A stretch of 64,000 nucleotides of DNA from Echinometra lucunter (lineage: Eukaryota > Echinodermata > Echinoidea > Camarodonta > Echinometridae), in the NCBI GenBank assembly GCA_029962745.1, contig CM057153.1, positions 39,043,612 to 39,107,611 on the forward strand, given 5' to 3'. This document shows, one piece after another, positions 1 through 11,069 of the stretch; position 1 is the stretch's first letter; every line of letters starts with the position of its first letter. The notes under the pieces were generated by a model that saw nothing but the letters and a program-made list of their open reading frames with translations, did no database searches and was not told the origin of the DNA. The position numbers were made by a program, and so were the translations under genes.

Positions 1-418
1 CAATTTTACCTCGAAATTTCTGGTCAAAAAATCTTGTGAAGAATATATTGTTCAGTATATTAGAGTGTACCATCACCTGAAAATAATTTTGGTACTGCTA
101 GTATGTGCGAAATAACGATTACAGAGATTACAGAGATAAAAAAGGATAACATAAGATCACACAATTATGTCTTTTATTGAATGGAATCACTGTTTGATCC
201 CATAAACACTCTAACGTACATGTATGGGCATGTCGATATGTCTACCTCACTAGTTGCTTTTATGTTATGGATAGTGTATTTGAACTCACCATATCTCTGT
301 ATAGAAGTAATATTCAGAGTTCATACAGTATAGTGACATTGAATGCTTAACAAAAGCAAAATGTCTTTTAGTGATTGGTACGTTTTGAATGAAAGATTTG
401 ATTGTTTTCTCCCATTAG

Positions 419-510
419 GATATTGAGATAGATGGCATGTTTTCAGCTGTTCACTATGCAGTCTCTCCAAACATTGATAATATCACCTCAGTATCAGGAG
501 CAGGTGATTG
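419..510 (+). CDS. Pseudouridine-metabolising protein, penultimate exon (PfkB kinase)
   Basis: This exon runs from an AG acceptor (417-418) to a GT donor (511) and encodes a segment reading DIEIDGMFSAVHY... and ending ITSVSGAGD. The last residues are the PfkB/ribokinase signature GAGD, which holds the catalytic aspartate and anion hole. The exon ends two bases into a Cys codon that the next exon completes in phase. The family has a pseudouridine-5'-phosphate glycosidase domain fused to a PfkB pseudouridine kinase; only the kinase end is in the window, so the fusion is inferred from family knowledge. Upstream exons lie to the left. Confidence 0.8.
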
Positions 511-914
511 GTAAGTTGCATTCATTTTACTAAATAAGCATTTCAAAGTCAGAGGAAAGAAAAAAACCTTATACTCAACACTCGCGGAATTCCCCCCCCC
601 CCCCCCCTTCAGCTTAAAATTCTTCCAGAGTTGTTTCAACTTGTAGATACGTATATTCATGAAATAGGTCTAACATCACTACCCTAAAGATTTAATATTA
701 CTATTCAGGAGCTCCATCTGTAATATTTAAATGTTTGATCATTATATTATTTGCTATATTCAAATTCTTCAAATCCTTGCAGTGAGATTGTGCAGTGTGA
801 AGTTATTTTTAAACAGGAGTAAGCAGTGAAAATACTCAACTAAATTTTATTGTTTTATTGCATTCAATTGATTGTTTCAGCATTTCATCTCTGTCTGTAT
901 TCGTTCTTATCTAG

Positions 915-1104
915 CCTGGCAGCAGCATCCATTGCTAACATGTTAAGGGATCAGTCCCCTGACGTGTGTCTTCGATCAGGACTCCTTGCCGCCCAACGCT
1001 CTCTTAAGTCCCATCATGCAGTGCCATCATCCATTGATACAGACCTTTTATCATCTGACCATGTTGCAGATCACATGACAGTGGATCCAAGCAGACTCCA
1101 GTGA
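915..1104 (+). CDS. Pseudouridine-metabolising protein, last exon (PfkB C-terminus)
   Basis: The exon starts after CTAG at 911-914 and completes the Cys codon begun at 509-510. It then reads LAAASIANMLRDQSPDVCLR and RSGLLAAQRSLKSHHAVPSS, the final helices of PfkB kinases of the pseudouridine type, and stops at TGA 1102-1104. The reading frame continues upstream into the intron with an ATG at 850, but the first 22 residues of that ORF are intron and are not part of the protein. The role is probably phosphorylation of pseudouridine, or glycosidic cleavage if the fused domain is present upstream. An AATAAA at about 1262 is a plausible polyadenylation signal. Confidence 0.85.
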
Positions 1105-2368
1105 ACGACGTTCCACGCTGTGTCACCTGACCAACAGTCATGTATATGATAATACTAATGATAATTCAAACTTGTACGCTGTTTTTCAAAATAAGGGTAA
1201 TCCGCATTCAGAGAGATAATATTCCAAAGTTTTTTACTTTGACAATTTATATGGAGCTGAGGAATAAAGAGGAACACCTCCACTTTCCATTGGTACCTCT
1301 GTTGCATGACTGAGTTCCTTGTCACTAAAGATGACAGGTATGAAATCCATATTTTTGCAAGTTTCAGTAAATTGATAAAAGAGTGAAATCCCTCCGTCAT
1401 TAGTGTCACACTTGATTGAGTAGTTGTTATTGGAATATGATCGATTTCATTTGATTAGCATCTCTTCAATGTTTATGCATATAAGACTGAAATTCACTGT
1501 CGGGCTAAAGCCAGGGTATTAATATCCAAAGTCCTTTGGAAGCGCATAGAGACGTTAGATGATAACGCGATATGTCCTGTACAAGAACAGAATATTATTA
1601 ATCTCATTTCAGTCTCCTTTCTCCACACAAACAAAAGCAAACAAAATTGTTTGTTATACTTGTAATCAATTTGTTTAATTATTGTTTTACACTTGGGAGA
1701 GTGCGGTCACCGACACCTCAAAAAACAAATAATAGATCATTCTCAAATTAACGACAGCTCAAAAACATAATGCAACAACTGACGTCTAACACAGCTTGCA
1801 CGCTGATTTGAATTACTAAGACAATACTAGTACTTGTCAAATTACATATTCTGAAGTTGCTCTCATGTATAACATGTACCATGCTTACATATTCATGAAA
1901 CGTCAATATTTGAGATATTGGTCGTATGTCAATCACAATGATCGATTGCGTGTGAATTTCCTTTATAGATGAAACGATAATCAGAATATTAAATTATCGA
2001 ATTTTAGAAATCGAGTTATCATTCAATTTGATAACTCTACTAAGATTTTGCTTGCATAAACAAGCAAAACCGTGAACCTTGAGATAGGCGAAAACAGAGA
2101 TCAACCTAACAAGGAAAATTCTCTGAAATTCCTATCCGACCCCAATAAGGCGATCGAGCATACACAGAAATTAGCTCCAAGGTCAACCTACATTTTTCAT
2201 TAACCATATCCGTCATTTTAACATAAATCAATTGTTTAACCTGCTAAAATATAGTTTTATAAATCTCCGTAATAAAAGAAGTCTTGGGGGAAAAAATGCT
2301 TCTGTCTTGTATGGTGTGATGACCGCGACTGAAAACTAACCCGAATTCTCCTTTCCACCTAACATAGT
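1105..2368. other. 3' UTR and intergenic sequence with a retroposon tail
   Basis: The first part is probably the 3' UTR of the pseudouridine gene. At about 1500-1610 there is a degenerate SINE/LINE-like 3' tail (CTAAAGCCAGGGTA followed by AGCGCATAGAGACG). A similar CTAAAGCCTGGGTA word recurs near 24480. I see no coding exon here. Confidence 0.45.
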
Positions 2369-2964
2369 GTAACCGAAATCACCTTTGAACTTTGCTCACC
2401 AGGTTCTTTCACAAAAATATATTGCGTTTTCAACACATTTTCACATGCACTCAATCCTCAGTCTACTCACATTTTCACAATCTCTGCTCTCGATCATCTG
2501 ACAACCTTAAATTCAAATAGAAATAAAATAAGTCAATTCAATTCAAAATTACCTTCAAGTCTTGGTCTTGGCCTTTATTAACGCTAAACTGGAGCAATGG
2601 TTACACAAATACTGCTCCCAAACAATTATCTTCTGATTTGGAACTAAAGCGAAACAATTCAGGAGCCAACCCACAGCTGCTCCTCACAGTACGAGAGCTG
2701 CACACCAACTACTAGCTACTGCACCCATCGAGGGCCAAACTTCAACTAAAAACTAACCCCCTCCTACAAGTGCAAGACTGTAGGGGAATCCCTAAACACA
2801 TGAGTGCACAAGGCACTCTTACACAAGATACACACATGTAGTGTATACAGAGACTGCACTACTGTGCATAGGGAAGATGGGGATAGTAGGAGAGAGGGAA
2901 AGAAAGAGAAAGAAGATAACAGAGGTAGTCTACTACCAGACTCTGAAAAGGCAGTTTTGTTACA
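2369..2964 (-). repeat. 3' LTR of the retrotransposon (left copy)
   Basis: The 596-bp repeat matches 11070-11664. The stretch 2521-2964 is identical base for base to 11221-11664. The remaining roughly 150 bp carry several small indels and substitutions. Its ends are TGTAAC/GTTACA, the usual TG...CA termini. Confidence 0.95.
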
Positions 2965-2976
2965 TTACCCCCTGCT
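2965..2976 (-). other. Polypurine tract of the retrotransposon
   Basis: On the minus strand this reads AGCAGGGGGTAA directly before the 3' LTR. That is the expected position and composition for the plus-strand DNA primer of an LTR element. Confidence 0.75.
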
Positions 2977-4327
2977 TAGATTGAAACGTCCTCGTTTCCT
3001 AGTTAACGAAAATAACAAAACTGGATTGAAGGTGCAAAATAAACTTTGAAAATAAAACTAAGAGGCTAGCAATTGCCTAACACATGTACAACATACAATG
3101 GAATGTATCAATCAGATCTATCAATTCCTATCTCTGAACTTCAAAACATAAGTAAGCAAAACCAAAGCATAGAAATCAATTAAGACTGTCATCAAGCATA
3201 AACAACAGAACTGTAAAAGCAAAGTAAAATTTGTCAAAGGAATCAATCACATAAAACAGTACTCTTAGTAAAGACCAAACTCTTCATGAAATAACTCCAT
3301 AAGTATAAAACTAGCTTCTAAAAAAAAAAAACATACACAATATAAAATACACAAATATATCTCAATATAAGTAACACTAGTACTGGCAGTACTGAGGTAT
3401 GAGGAATACTGTTTCTTCAAGGCACTCTCTTGGAATGTAAGCTCCAAGCAAAGGACATGAGTTTTAAATGAGATATTGCTTAATAAATGCATGAAAACAT
3501 CACACACATATAAACATAAAAACATATCGGATAAATGCATAACATAACGAGATATTGTCACATTTCAGCCAATAAATTCAACTCTGTCAAGTACATAAAA
3601 TGTAAACAAAGTTAAAGATAACATAATATAAAAATAGTATACATAGAGAAACATGAGTTGAAAAGTAAAGGAGAGAGAAGTATACGGAATGAAACAAAAG
3701 AGAAAGAAGATAATTAAAAGAACGAGAGTAAGAATGAAGAAGGACACAGAGAGAATGGGAGAGATAGGAAAATAAGAAAAAAAAAACTTATAAAGAGACA
3801 ACAATAAGTGGTGAATACATTTCATTAAATTCAGCAAACAATATTCTAGCACATCCAAGAATATGTTCAATAATAATACACCTCATACATTTTGCCAAAA
3901 AAAATATAAACAGCATCTGAGGTTATATATAAAAACATTATCTTCTGCAAGATTGACTATCAGCTGGCAATGATGCATAAAACAAGGCAAGTGAAATATA
4001 ACTGCATTTTTCTTACAAAAAGTAGTCAACAGTCGTACACAGATAAATTAGTTAAAATATCCTGTCCAATCAGACAAAACTAAGGCAAAGTGAATTGAGG
4101 TAACAAATACAAAGGTCACATAGCAATCAAATTCGCAGAATAGAATGAAGATAAAAAAAAAAAAAAAAGTATCAGTTTGAGTTGGAATAGACAAGAAGAG
4201 CAGACGAGAAAAAGGGTTTAGAAAAGAGAGATACATGGAGAAGGAAATGAAAGGAGAATTCCGCACAAGAAATAACATATAGACCTACCATGTACTCAAG
4301 TACAAAAACAAAATATAACTCATCGAA
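2977..4327 (-). other. Retrotransposon 3' non-coding region
   Basis: About 1.35 kb between the zinc-finger ORF and the purine tract, AT-rich and purine-rich on the plus strand. Short minus-strand ORFs here (3265-3561, 3565-3870, 4048-4278) are hydrophobic and low in complexity, with no recognisable domain, and look like chance products of base composition. Confidence 0.5.
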
Positions 4328-5032
4328 TTAGTCTTTTTGCATTCCATAATTGCAAACAACATTCTTATTCCATGAGGCTGGTATCGATACTGGGTAAGTG
4401 TTTGTAATGTCAGTTTGTCTAATCACAATTCCATCCAAATAGTAACGTGTGATCTTCTTCTCTACTACGGTGGCTAGTAAAGTTTCTTCTGTTGGGGCAG
4501 TCTTAGGAGGTACTTCTGGTTCTGATGTTGGAAATGATAGTGATGTTTGCGCTAATGGCGCAACCGGGTCCGGGGCGTCTGGGATAGTGTCATCATCGGT
4601 GTCGATAGAGCTCTCGTCCTCCATCTCCTCGTAGGTTCTCTTTAGCATTGCTAAAGGCTTCCCAGAGATTCTAACAGTGGGCAATACTTCTCCTTCAAAT
4701 GTTGGTGAGCACGATAGGGATAGGGTAGGGCTTGACGCTGGTTGTGTCGCTGGAGCCTCAGTTCTGGGTTCTTGAAGCTTGCATCTTATTTTCGGAATTG
4801 GTGTGGCATTGGGAGATGGGGAACGGTTCCTCCTGGTGTGAACCAGTTCGATGTGTCGTTTGAGATTATGTGCTCTTGTTGACTGGTATGAGCATTTCTG
4901 GCACTTATGTAGCTGTTTTTGGTGGAAGTGCTCATCCTCCAAATGTTGGAATAATTCTCTCCTGTTCTGGCATTCTTTGTCACATTTGCGACAGATCAAG
5001 TCCTTATGCCGCCATTGTCTTCTCTCAGCCAT
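4328..5032 (-). CDS. C2H2 zinc-finger ORF in the env position of the retrotransposon
   Basis: An uninterrupted 234-residue ORF begins MAERRQWRHKDLICRKC. Two C2H2 fingers are visible near residues 13-33 (CRKCDKEC... then H-x4-H) and 42-63 (CQKCSYQS... then H-x4-H), both C-x2-C-x12-H-x4-H. The rest is Pro/Ser-rich and then acidic (EEMEDESSIDTDDDTIPDAP), ending in an unrecognised C-terminus. It lies downstream of the integrase stop (5091), where other gypsy-type elements carry env. The sequence just before ATG 5030-5032 reads TCGTTTATACAG, a good 3' splice acceptor, so it may be made from a spliced subgenomic RNA. It could regulate element transcription or bind nucleic acid; function unknown. 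It stays open while the neighbouring pol is broken. Confidence 0.8.
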   Translation of the reverse strand: MAERRQWRHKDLICRKCDKECQNRRELFQHLEDEHFHQKQLHKCQKCSYQSTRAHNLKRHIELVHTRRNRSPSPNATPIPKIRCKLQEPRTEAPATQPASSPTLSLSCSPTFEGEVLPTVRISGKPLAMLKRTYEEMEDESSIDTDDDTIPDAPDPVAPLAQTSLSFPTSEPEVPPKTAPTEETLLATVVEKKITRYYLDGIVIRQTDITNTYPVSIPASWNKNVVCNYGMQKD

Positions 5033-5090
5033 CTGTATAAACGACAAAGGAAAGAACATCGTTGTAATAACAGCATTTTGATATCAGTTT

Positions 5091-6821
5091 TCAATCAAAT
5101 TGAACTTGATACTGTTCTAAGTATTTTGGCATTCGCCTATTTCTTGTTGGTCTTTTCTGATTTGATTCAATATTGGAGGGAGATTGAGAAGAATTTTGAT
5201 CATTTGATTGTGTATGTACAAAGTCATCATTTTCTGGTTCTATTTCTGGGTCATTTGCTTCCAGCACTGTTTCAGTGTCATTTGTTTCTGAGGATGTTTC
5301 AGTGTCATTCATTTCTTGAGACACTTTGGGATTATTTGTCTCATTGGGCTTTTCCCAGGTCCATTTTTGCAATTTGTCTCCCTCATAGGGTTTCAGTCGG
5401 TCAGCATGGACCACTGAGGGCTTAGATCGGGGGCTTGCCTGAATTCTGAAAATCACATCAGACAACTTTGTGACAATCAGGTATGGGCCTTTCCAGCGTA
5501 GCTGAAGTTTTGGAGAGATCCCTTTTCGTTTAGAAGGATCATGTAGCCACACAAATTGTCCTTCGGACAAGCCATGAGTGCTAGTCCTCCTGTCATAGTT
5601 GGCTTTTTGGTGTATGGCAGCTTTGCCAGTGCATGCCTGTGCTCTTTGGTGTGCTTTTTGGATATTTTTCCTGATTTCTTGTGCATAGTCTTCAGGATCT
5701 TGTTGTTGTTCTTCTTCAATTGTCTGAGTTGTGAGGTCTATAGGGAGCTTGGTTTCTCTACCCAGCATGAGCATATTGGGAGTTTCACCTGTTGATTCAT
5801 GTGGGCTGGAACGATAGGCACTTGTGGCAAATGCCAGATGTTCATCCCATGTCTTTTGAGTAGTATCATCTTCTAGTAAGATGGCGACCATATTTATGAG
5901 GGTCCTATTAAACCGCTCAATCATGCCATCTGACTTGGGATTGTATGGTGTTGTCCTAGTCTTGTTTATTCCAAGCAGTTCACACATTTTCTGCGAATAG
6001 ATTGGACTCAAAGTTTGATCCCTGGTCAGAGTGGATTTCATTTGGGACACCAAACCGACTGATAAACTCCTCGACAAGTTTCCTTGCCACGGTCTTTGCC
6101 TTAGCATCAGGCAGAGCATAGGCTTCTACCCATTTGGTGTGGTAATCCCCTACCACCAGAATCCATCGATTTCCAGAATCTGTTTTGGGCAACGGTCCCA
6201 TCAAATCAAGTGCTATTCTTTCCATTGGCACTCCCACTCTACTTTGCTGTAATGGAGCTCGCCGATGCCGTGGAGGATTCTTCCTTCTTGCACACAAATC
6301 ACACTTTCTTAGAAAAGAACGTGCATCGGCAGTCATGCCACACCAGTAAAAACGTAGCTTCAACTTAGCCAGTGTTTTTCTCAGCCCTAGGTGTGCACCT
6401 AGTGGGCCATCATGCACATCACTCACAACGTCCTTACGGAGCTTCTCCGGCATGATTATTTGCTTTCTGATAGTCTTTCCATCATCCGATTCCATCTACG
6501 ACATATTATGCCATCAGCAACTTCCAGCTGATTCCACTTAGACCAATAGGTCTTAGCCGCTCCAGACTTCTGGGCAATATCTTTCCATTCCGGCCTTGGT
6601 TGATTGTCCTCTTTCGCAAGTAATATCCATTGGATAGTCTCGTCAGATAGTTGAGCCTCTCGTATGTTTTGGCTTGACATGGATGGTTTGAGAAGCAATG
6701 CCTCTGCTGGAGTGTTCTCCATCTTGGTCAGGGGCTGAACTGTCTCTGTGATCAGTTTGAAGTGCATCTCCTCTTCCGCATTGTTTGCATTTGATACGAG
6801 ATAAACCATCGGCATTGCCAT
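5091..6821 (-). pseudogene. Retrotransposon integrase region (frameshifted)
   Basis: Three overlapping frames (6456-6821, 5980-6495, 5091-6119) together cover a Ty3/gypsy integrase. Visible are the H2C2 zinc-binding module (HDGPLGAHLGLRKT and later CDLCARRK), the DDE core (ALDLMGPL, HSDQGSNF, and SDGMIERFNR), and the C-terminal GPY motif (RWKGPYLIV). The enzyme would join retroelement cDNA to host DNA. The core is broken between the second Asp and the Glu (about 5980-6119), so the copy is inactive as written. The tail is rich in repeated short E/N/D/T units. Confidence 0.88.
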
Positions 6822-8073
6822 GATTTCGGCCTGGTCTATGTTCGATGTTTAAGTCATACTCGGCAATTTGTTGTAACCAACGTGCAAGTTGGCCTTCTGG
6901 GTCTTTGAAGTTCAGTAGCCATTTGAGCGATGCATGGTCAGTTCTGACCTTCACTTTCCTTCCGTACAGATATTGCCTGAACTGCTTCAAAGCAGTTACT
7001 AGTGCTAGCAATTCTTGCCTAGTTACGCAATAATTCTTCTCGGCTTTGTGAAGTTTCCTGCTGTAGTATGCAACTACCTTTTCTTGACCACCCTGTACTT
7101 GAGGAAAGTACTGCTCCAACTGCCTCTGAGCTGGCATCAGTGTCCAGTACAAATTCACCAACTGGCGTTGGAAATGTGAGGATAGGTGCAGATTGTAGTC
7201 TCAGTTTGAGTTCTTGGAATGAGCGTTCACAGCTCTCATTCCATTCAAACTTCGCTGATTTGGCCGTGAGTTTGTGCAGGGGACTTGCAATTTCTGCGAA
7301 CCCTTTTACAAATCGCCTATAGTAAGATGCTATGCCCAGGAAGCTTCGAACCTCCTTTTTGCATCTTGGCTGAGGCCACTCTACTATTGCTTGCACCTTG
7401 GCTGGATCAGTCAGCACTCCCTCATCTGATACCACATGCCCTAAGTAGGTCACTGATTTGCAGAACAAATTACACTTACTTGGCTTTAACTTCAAGTTAG
7501 CATCTCTCAGTCTTGAGAATGTCAGCCTTAGTCTGTGTATCTCTTCTTCCACAGAGCGTCCATAGACAATAATGTCATCAAGGTACACTAAAAGTACCTC
7601 CCATTGGAGACCTTTGAGTACCTTTTCCATTAGGCGTTCAAATGTTGCCGGAGCATTTGTTAACCCAAATGGCATCACCTTCCACTTGTAGAGACCATTT
7701 CGTACAATGAATGATGTCTTGTCCTGTGCATCTTTATCAAGGCTGACTTGCCAGTAACCTGAAGAAAGATCGAGTGTTGAAAACCATTTTGCAGAGTTTA
7801 AGTGCATCAAGGGTTTCATCTATCCTTGGAATAGGATAGGCATCCTTTATTGTCACTTCATTGAGATTGCGATAATCAACACATAGTCTTTGGGTACCAT
7901 CTTTCTTTTAACAAGAACAATATTTGCCGCCATGGGCTCTCTGATGGTTCAATCACCCCTCTGGCAAGTAGATCTTGTACCTGTCTATCTATTTCCTGTT
8001 GATTACATTGTGGATGTCTCCTAGATTTCTGCCTTATGGGCTTTGCATCCCCAGTTTTGATGCTATGTTGCAC
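6643..8073 (-). pseudogene. Retrotransposon reverse transcriptase and RNase H (frameshifted)
   Basis: Reverse transcriptase motifs are seen in two frames: ARGVIEPSESPWR near 7940, and at 7019-7819 [25 protein letters not shown] and the catalytic VYLDDIIVYG. An RNase H domain follows (LDTDASSEAVGAVLS, then DHASLKWLL in a different frame at 6643-7161). Frame changes occur near 7870 and 7100. In the family these domains copy the RNA genome into DNA. Confidence 0.9.
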
Positions 8074-8142
8074 AATATTTGTGCATCCAATATCCTGGCT
8101 GCTCTTGGAGAATATGTCTGCGTAGTCTATCAGGACACATTT

Positions 8143-9114
8143 TTATTCGTCATGATACTGGGAATCCACATTAATTATTGCACGATTGTACAGATCCTCC
8201 AAATGTGGTTGGAGATCATCAGGCTTTGAACCTTCATTTGCTACAGGGTTAACTTCTGCAGTAGATATCATTCCAAGCATTACAACCTGCTTCGACATCA
8301 CATGGTGAGTCACTCGAGTTAAATACTCGGACAGGAATAATATCTTCCTCTGCATTAACCAGAGTCCTAGCAACCAGTAGTCCCTGTGATGTGACCTTGC
8401 CTTCGGGTTCTAGGCCTTCAACAATCGCAGTTCCTTTCATATTACGCTCTTGTTGGATATTCTACCCGGAATGATAGCTTCATGTCCGGCGGGCCACCAT
8501 TGTAGCATGTGCTACTTCAACCCGACCAACAAAAGGTTCTCCACTCTGTGTAGTACAGGTTATCTCTTCACCATGTATGTGGAGACTGCGACGCTGAAAG
8601 TTCAAGACACTATGTGTTGGGAGCAAAAAATCCATACCAAGTATCCCTTGGCATTGGATGTCTGCAAAAATGACCTTGACAAGAATGAACGGTTCGACCA
8701 ATACAAAGGTCCACCCCATGCTGTACCTAGCACACTCAATGGACTTCCATCGACCTGTTGGATTTTCTCCATGAAAGATTCCAGGTCAGGCCTTGATTCT
8801 CTGGTCATTCTGTAGTAAGTGGTGGCACTAATGATAGTGTCAGTTGAACCTGTATCGATCAGAAACCGACAGGTTGTGGAGCGGAGTGTTCCAGTAACAT
8901 ATAGGCCTTGTTTGGCATTGGATAGCCTGTTAGGGATCATGAAGGAATAATTTGGAGCTAGTAGCTCATTCCTGTTTGAGTTGGATGAAATTGTTGACCC
9001 TCGTCTTCCAGCCTGCCTGCGGGTCTCATGGCTGACTGTCTGTCGTTTCCCGACCGTGTATTGCTCCTTCTTGGGTGCGGGCATTGGCGACATAGATGGC
9101 CAACTTCTCCACAC
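8143..9114 (-). pseudogene. Retrotransposon protease and protease-RT linker (frameshifted)
   Basis: The frame at 8602-9114 contains RFLIDTGSTDTIIS, the retroviral-type aspartic protease signature (D-T-G). Downstream segments in other frames (8480-8719, 8249-8440, 8143-8373) contain IQCQGILGMDFL and VARTLVNAEEDIIPVRVFN, typical of the protease C-terminal half and the linker to RT in this class. At least three frame changes interrupt it. Confidence 0.8.
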
Positions 9115-10354
9115 CTATAGCAGGCTCTATCTTCTGCCCTTTGTCGACGACCCGAATTGGCTAGGGATAGGAGGGGAGGTGATGGGGTCTGAGAGTTGCC
9201 TGCCTCTCCTCGACTCCCTTCCATTCTCTGGAGTATTCTGTGAGAGTCTGCATGTGCTGCATTTGATTATTTAGCATGCTTTCTACTTGTTGTAGACGGG
9301 CATCATTGTCAACACCCCTTGCATGTCGTCCTGACCTGAGCCTGTCATTTGTTCTCTGCATTTCAACTCTTTCAAAATTTTCCGTTTCAAGTGCAGCTTG
9401 AACGCGTCATCCAATGTAGATGTCGGGCTCGGTGAATGCCCTCTCTAATGGATTGACTTTCTACTGCATCTATGAAGTGATTCTTTTCAAGCCTTACACG
9501 GGGCACTGACGGAATTTCAGGGTAGGCTTTTAGTGCCAGTTCGTGTATAGCTTGACCAAGCTCTTGCAAAGATTCTCTAGGTCCTTGCTTTCTGTATCTC
9601 AATTCCAATGAGATATTCTCAGCTGTTGGCTGGAGTCAAATCTTCGTCTCAGTACCTGAGACAACTGCTGGTAGGAGCTTCTACAGTACTGCTCAAACCG
9701 CTCTTACACACCGTTAGTGCTTCATTCTGCAAGCTACCATCAAATATGAGGCTGCTTCTTCATCCTCCACCCATTCACATCTTTACAGCTTCAAAGGTGA
9801 TGATAGTAGTCTCTCCATGAAGTTTTACCACTTATACCTGTCGGGAACAAGGAGAGGTCTCTGTCTTTCATTTTTGGTGATGGTCAAATTATGTGACATG
9901 ACAGGGATCAGTCCTGATCCTGAATTTCTTGGCATTTGTTTATTACATCGCTGTGAATGTCATGGAAGCAAATGGTGTGACGAGGAAGGGATTTGTTGTG
10001 GGCAACTTAGGGTATGAGGGGCAAAAGCAGTATTCCTCCTATTGGAATAGTTTCTCTGTCTCGGAACATATCCCGTTGTTTCCTCATGAAACCTATTTCT
10101 GGGTGCTTTGAATCTAACCTCTGATTCAATGTCCTGATATTGCGGACCGCATCGCCTCTTCAGGTCTTCTCTGGTTTCTGAGAATCTCCTCTACATTTCT
10201 GAGTTTTTCCCTAGCACCTTCCATTTTACTCACAGTTTTCTTCTGCCTTTGTCTTCTCCATTTCCAACAACTCCTTTTCTAGTCTACACTGACTGATTTT
10301 CTCATTTAGTTGATCTAATTCTTTCTCAATATCCTCTTTGCCATAATTCCACAT
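8958..10354 (-). pseudogene. Retrotransposon gag region (frameshifted)
   Basis: From an ATG at 10354 the minus strand encodes a coiled-coil start (KEDIEKELDQLNEKISQC), which then hits a stop at 10226. Gag-like segments follow in other frames: ESLQELGQAIHELALKAYPE at 9387-9608, and a single CCHC knuckle CYRCGEVGHLCRQC at 8958-9224. Gag would form the particle and bind RNA. Several frame changes and stops make it non-functional as written. Confidence 0.75.
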
Positions 10355-10597
10355 GAAATGAGGGTATGTTATAAATATTACACAATAGCAAAGCTTACTT
10401 CCAGAATATGTGCTTATGGATGATAGATTGGAATGATCTGTTTTCAATATTATACTAAGTTGATCAAATATAACCGAACAATATTCATTCAATGGAAATT
10501 GAAGATCTTATCTATTTCAATGCATTCAAACTATCACGATCATTGAGCAAGCCTTATGCAACTACTACAGTGTGTATAGGAACACATTCGCTCGTTA

Positions 10598-10830
10598 TTA
10601 TTCTATGTATAGATCTACTGCTCGTGAGCACGATTTTATGAACATGGTTTCATGCTCGTGAGTTTTACTCATGTGGGTTTGGCTCATAAATTTTGGCTCA
10701 TGATTCTTGCTCACGATTACGCTCATGTGCCATTGTGGGTTTTGCTCATGAATTTTGCTCATGAGTCTTGGCTCATGAGTCTTGCTCACTAGTCTTAATG
10801 CTCATGAGGAGGCTATGCTCACAAGTTACC
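10598..10830 (-). repeat. GCTCATGAG-type short tandem repeat in the retrotransposon leader
   Basis: Between the primer site and gag, degenerate units of about 13-17 bp built on the palindrome CTCATGAG (plus-strand forms such as TTGCTCATGAGTCTTGG) occur about a dozen times. It belongs to the untranslated leader and does not look coding. Confidence 0.7.
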
Positions 10831-11049
10831 ACTTGCTCTGCTCATGTGTATCTGCACTACTCACTGTGTACAGCCTGCTCTATTGTTTACTTTCCTTACT
10901 CATGCAGAGCCACATAGGCATCTATTTGAATGGACATGTGTACAGGTGTAGGGCACATGAGTACGGTAGAAGGACAAATTTTGCTTCAATATCTGAGCTT
11001 ATAGAAAACTGAATAAACTGACAGAATTCATGCTGGAAAATGTGTTGAA

Positions 11050-11067
11050 ATCCCACCGCTGCCACCA
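11050..11067 (-). other. Primer binding site for tRNA-Leu
   Basis: The minus strand reads TGGTGGCAGCGGTGGGAT two bases inside the 5' LTR. Its complement ends ATCCCACCGCTGCCACCA, which is the 3' end of animal tRNA-Leu of the GGTAGC...GCTGCC acceptor-stem type including CCA. Confidence 0.85.
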
Positions 11068-11069
11068 AT

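Noticed and set aside
850..914. N-terminal part of the ORF starting at ATG 850
   Set aside because: It is intron upstream of the AG acceptor at 913-914. The exon before it (419-510) supplies the codon start.
3265..4278. Three hydrophobic minus-strand ORFs near the retrotransposon 3' end as a possible env
   Set aside because: Low-complexity, with no signal peptide plus fusion or transmembrane order; they follow from purine-rich DNA.
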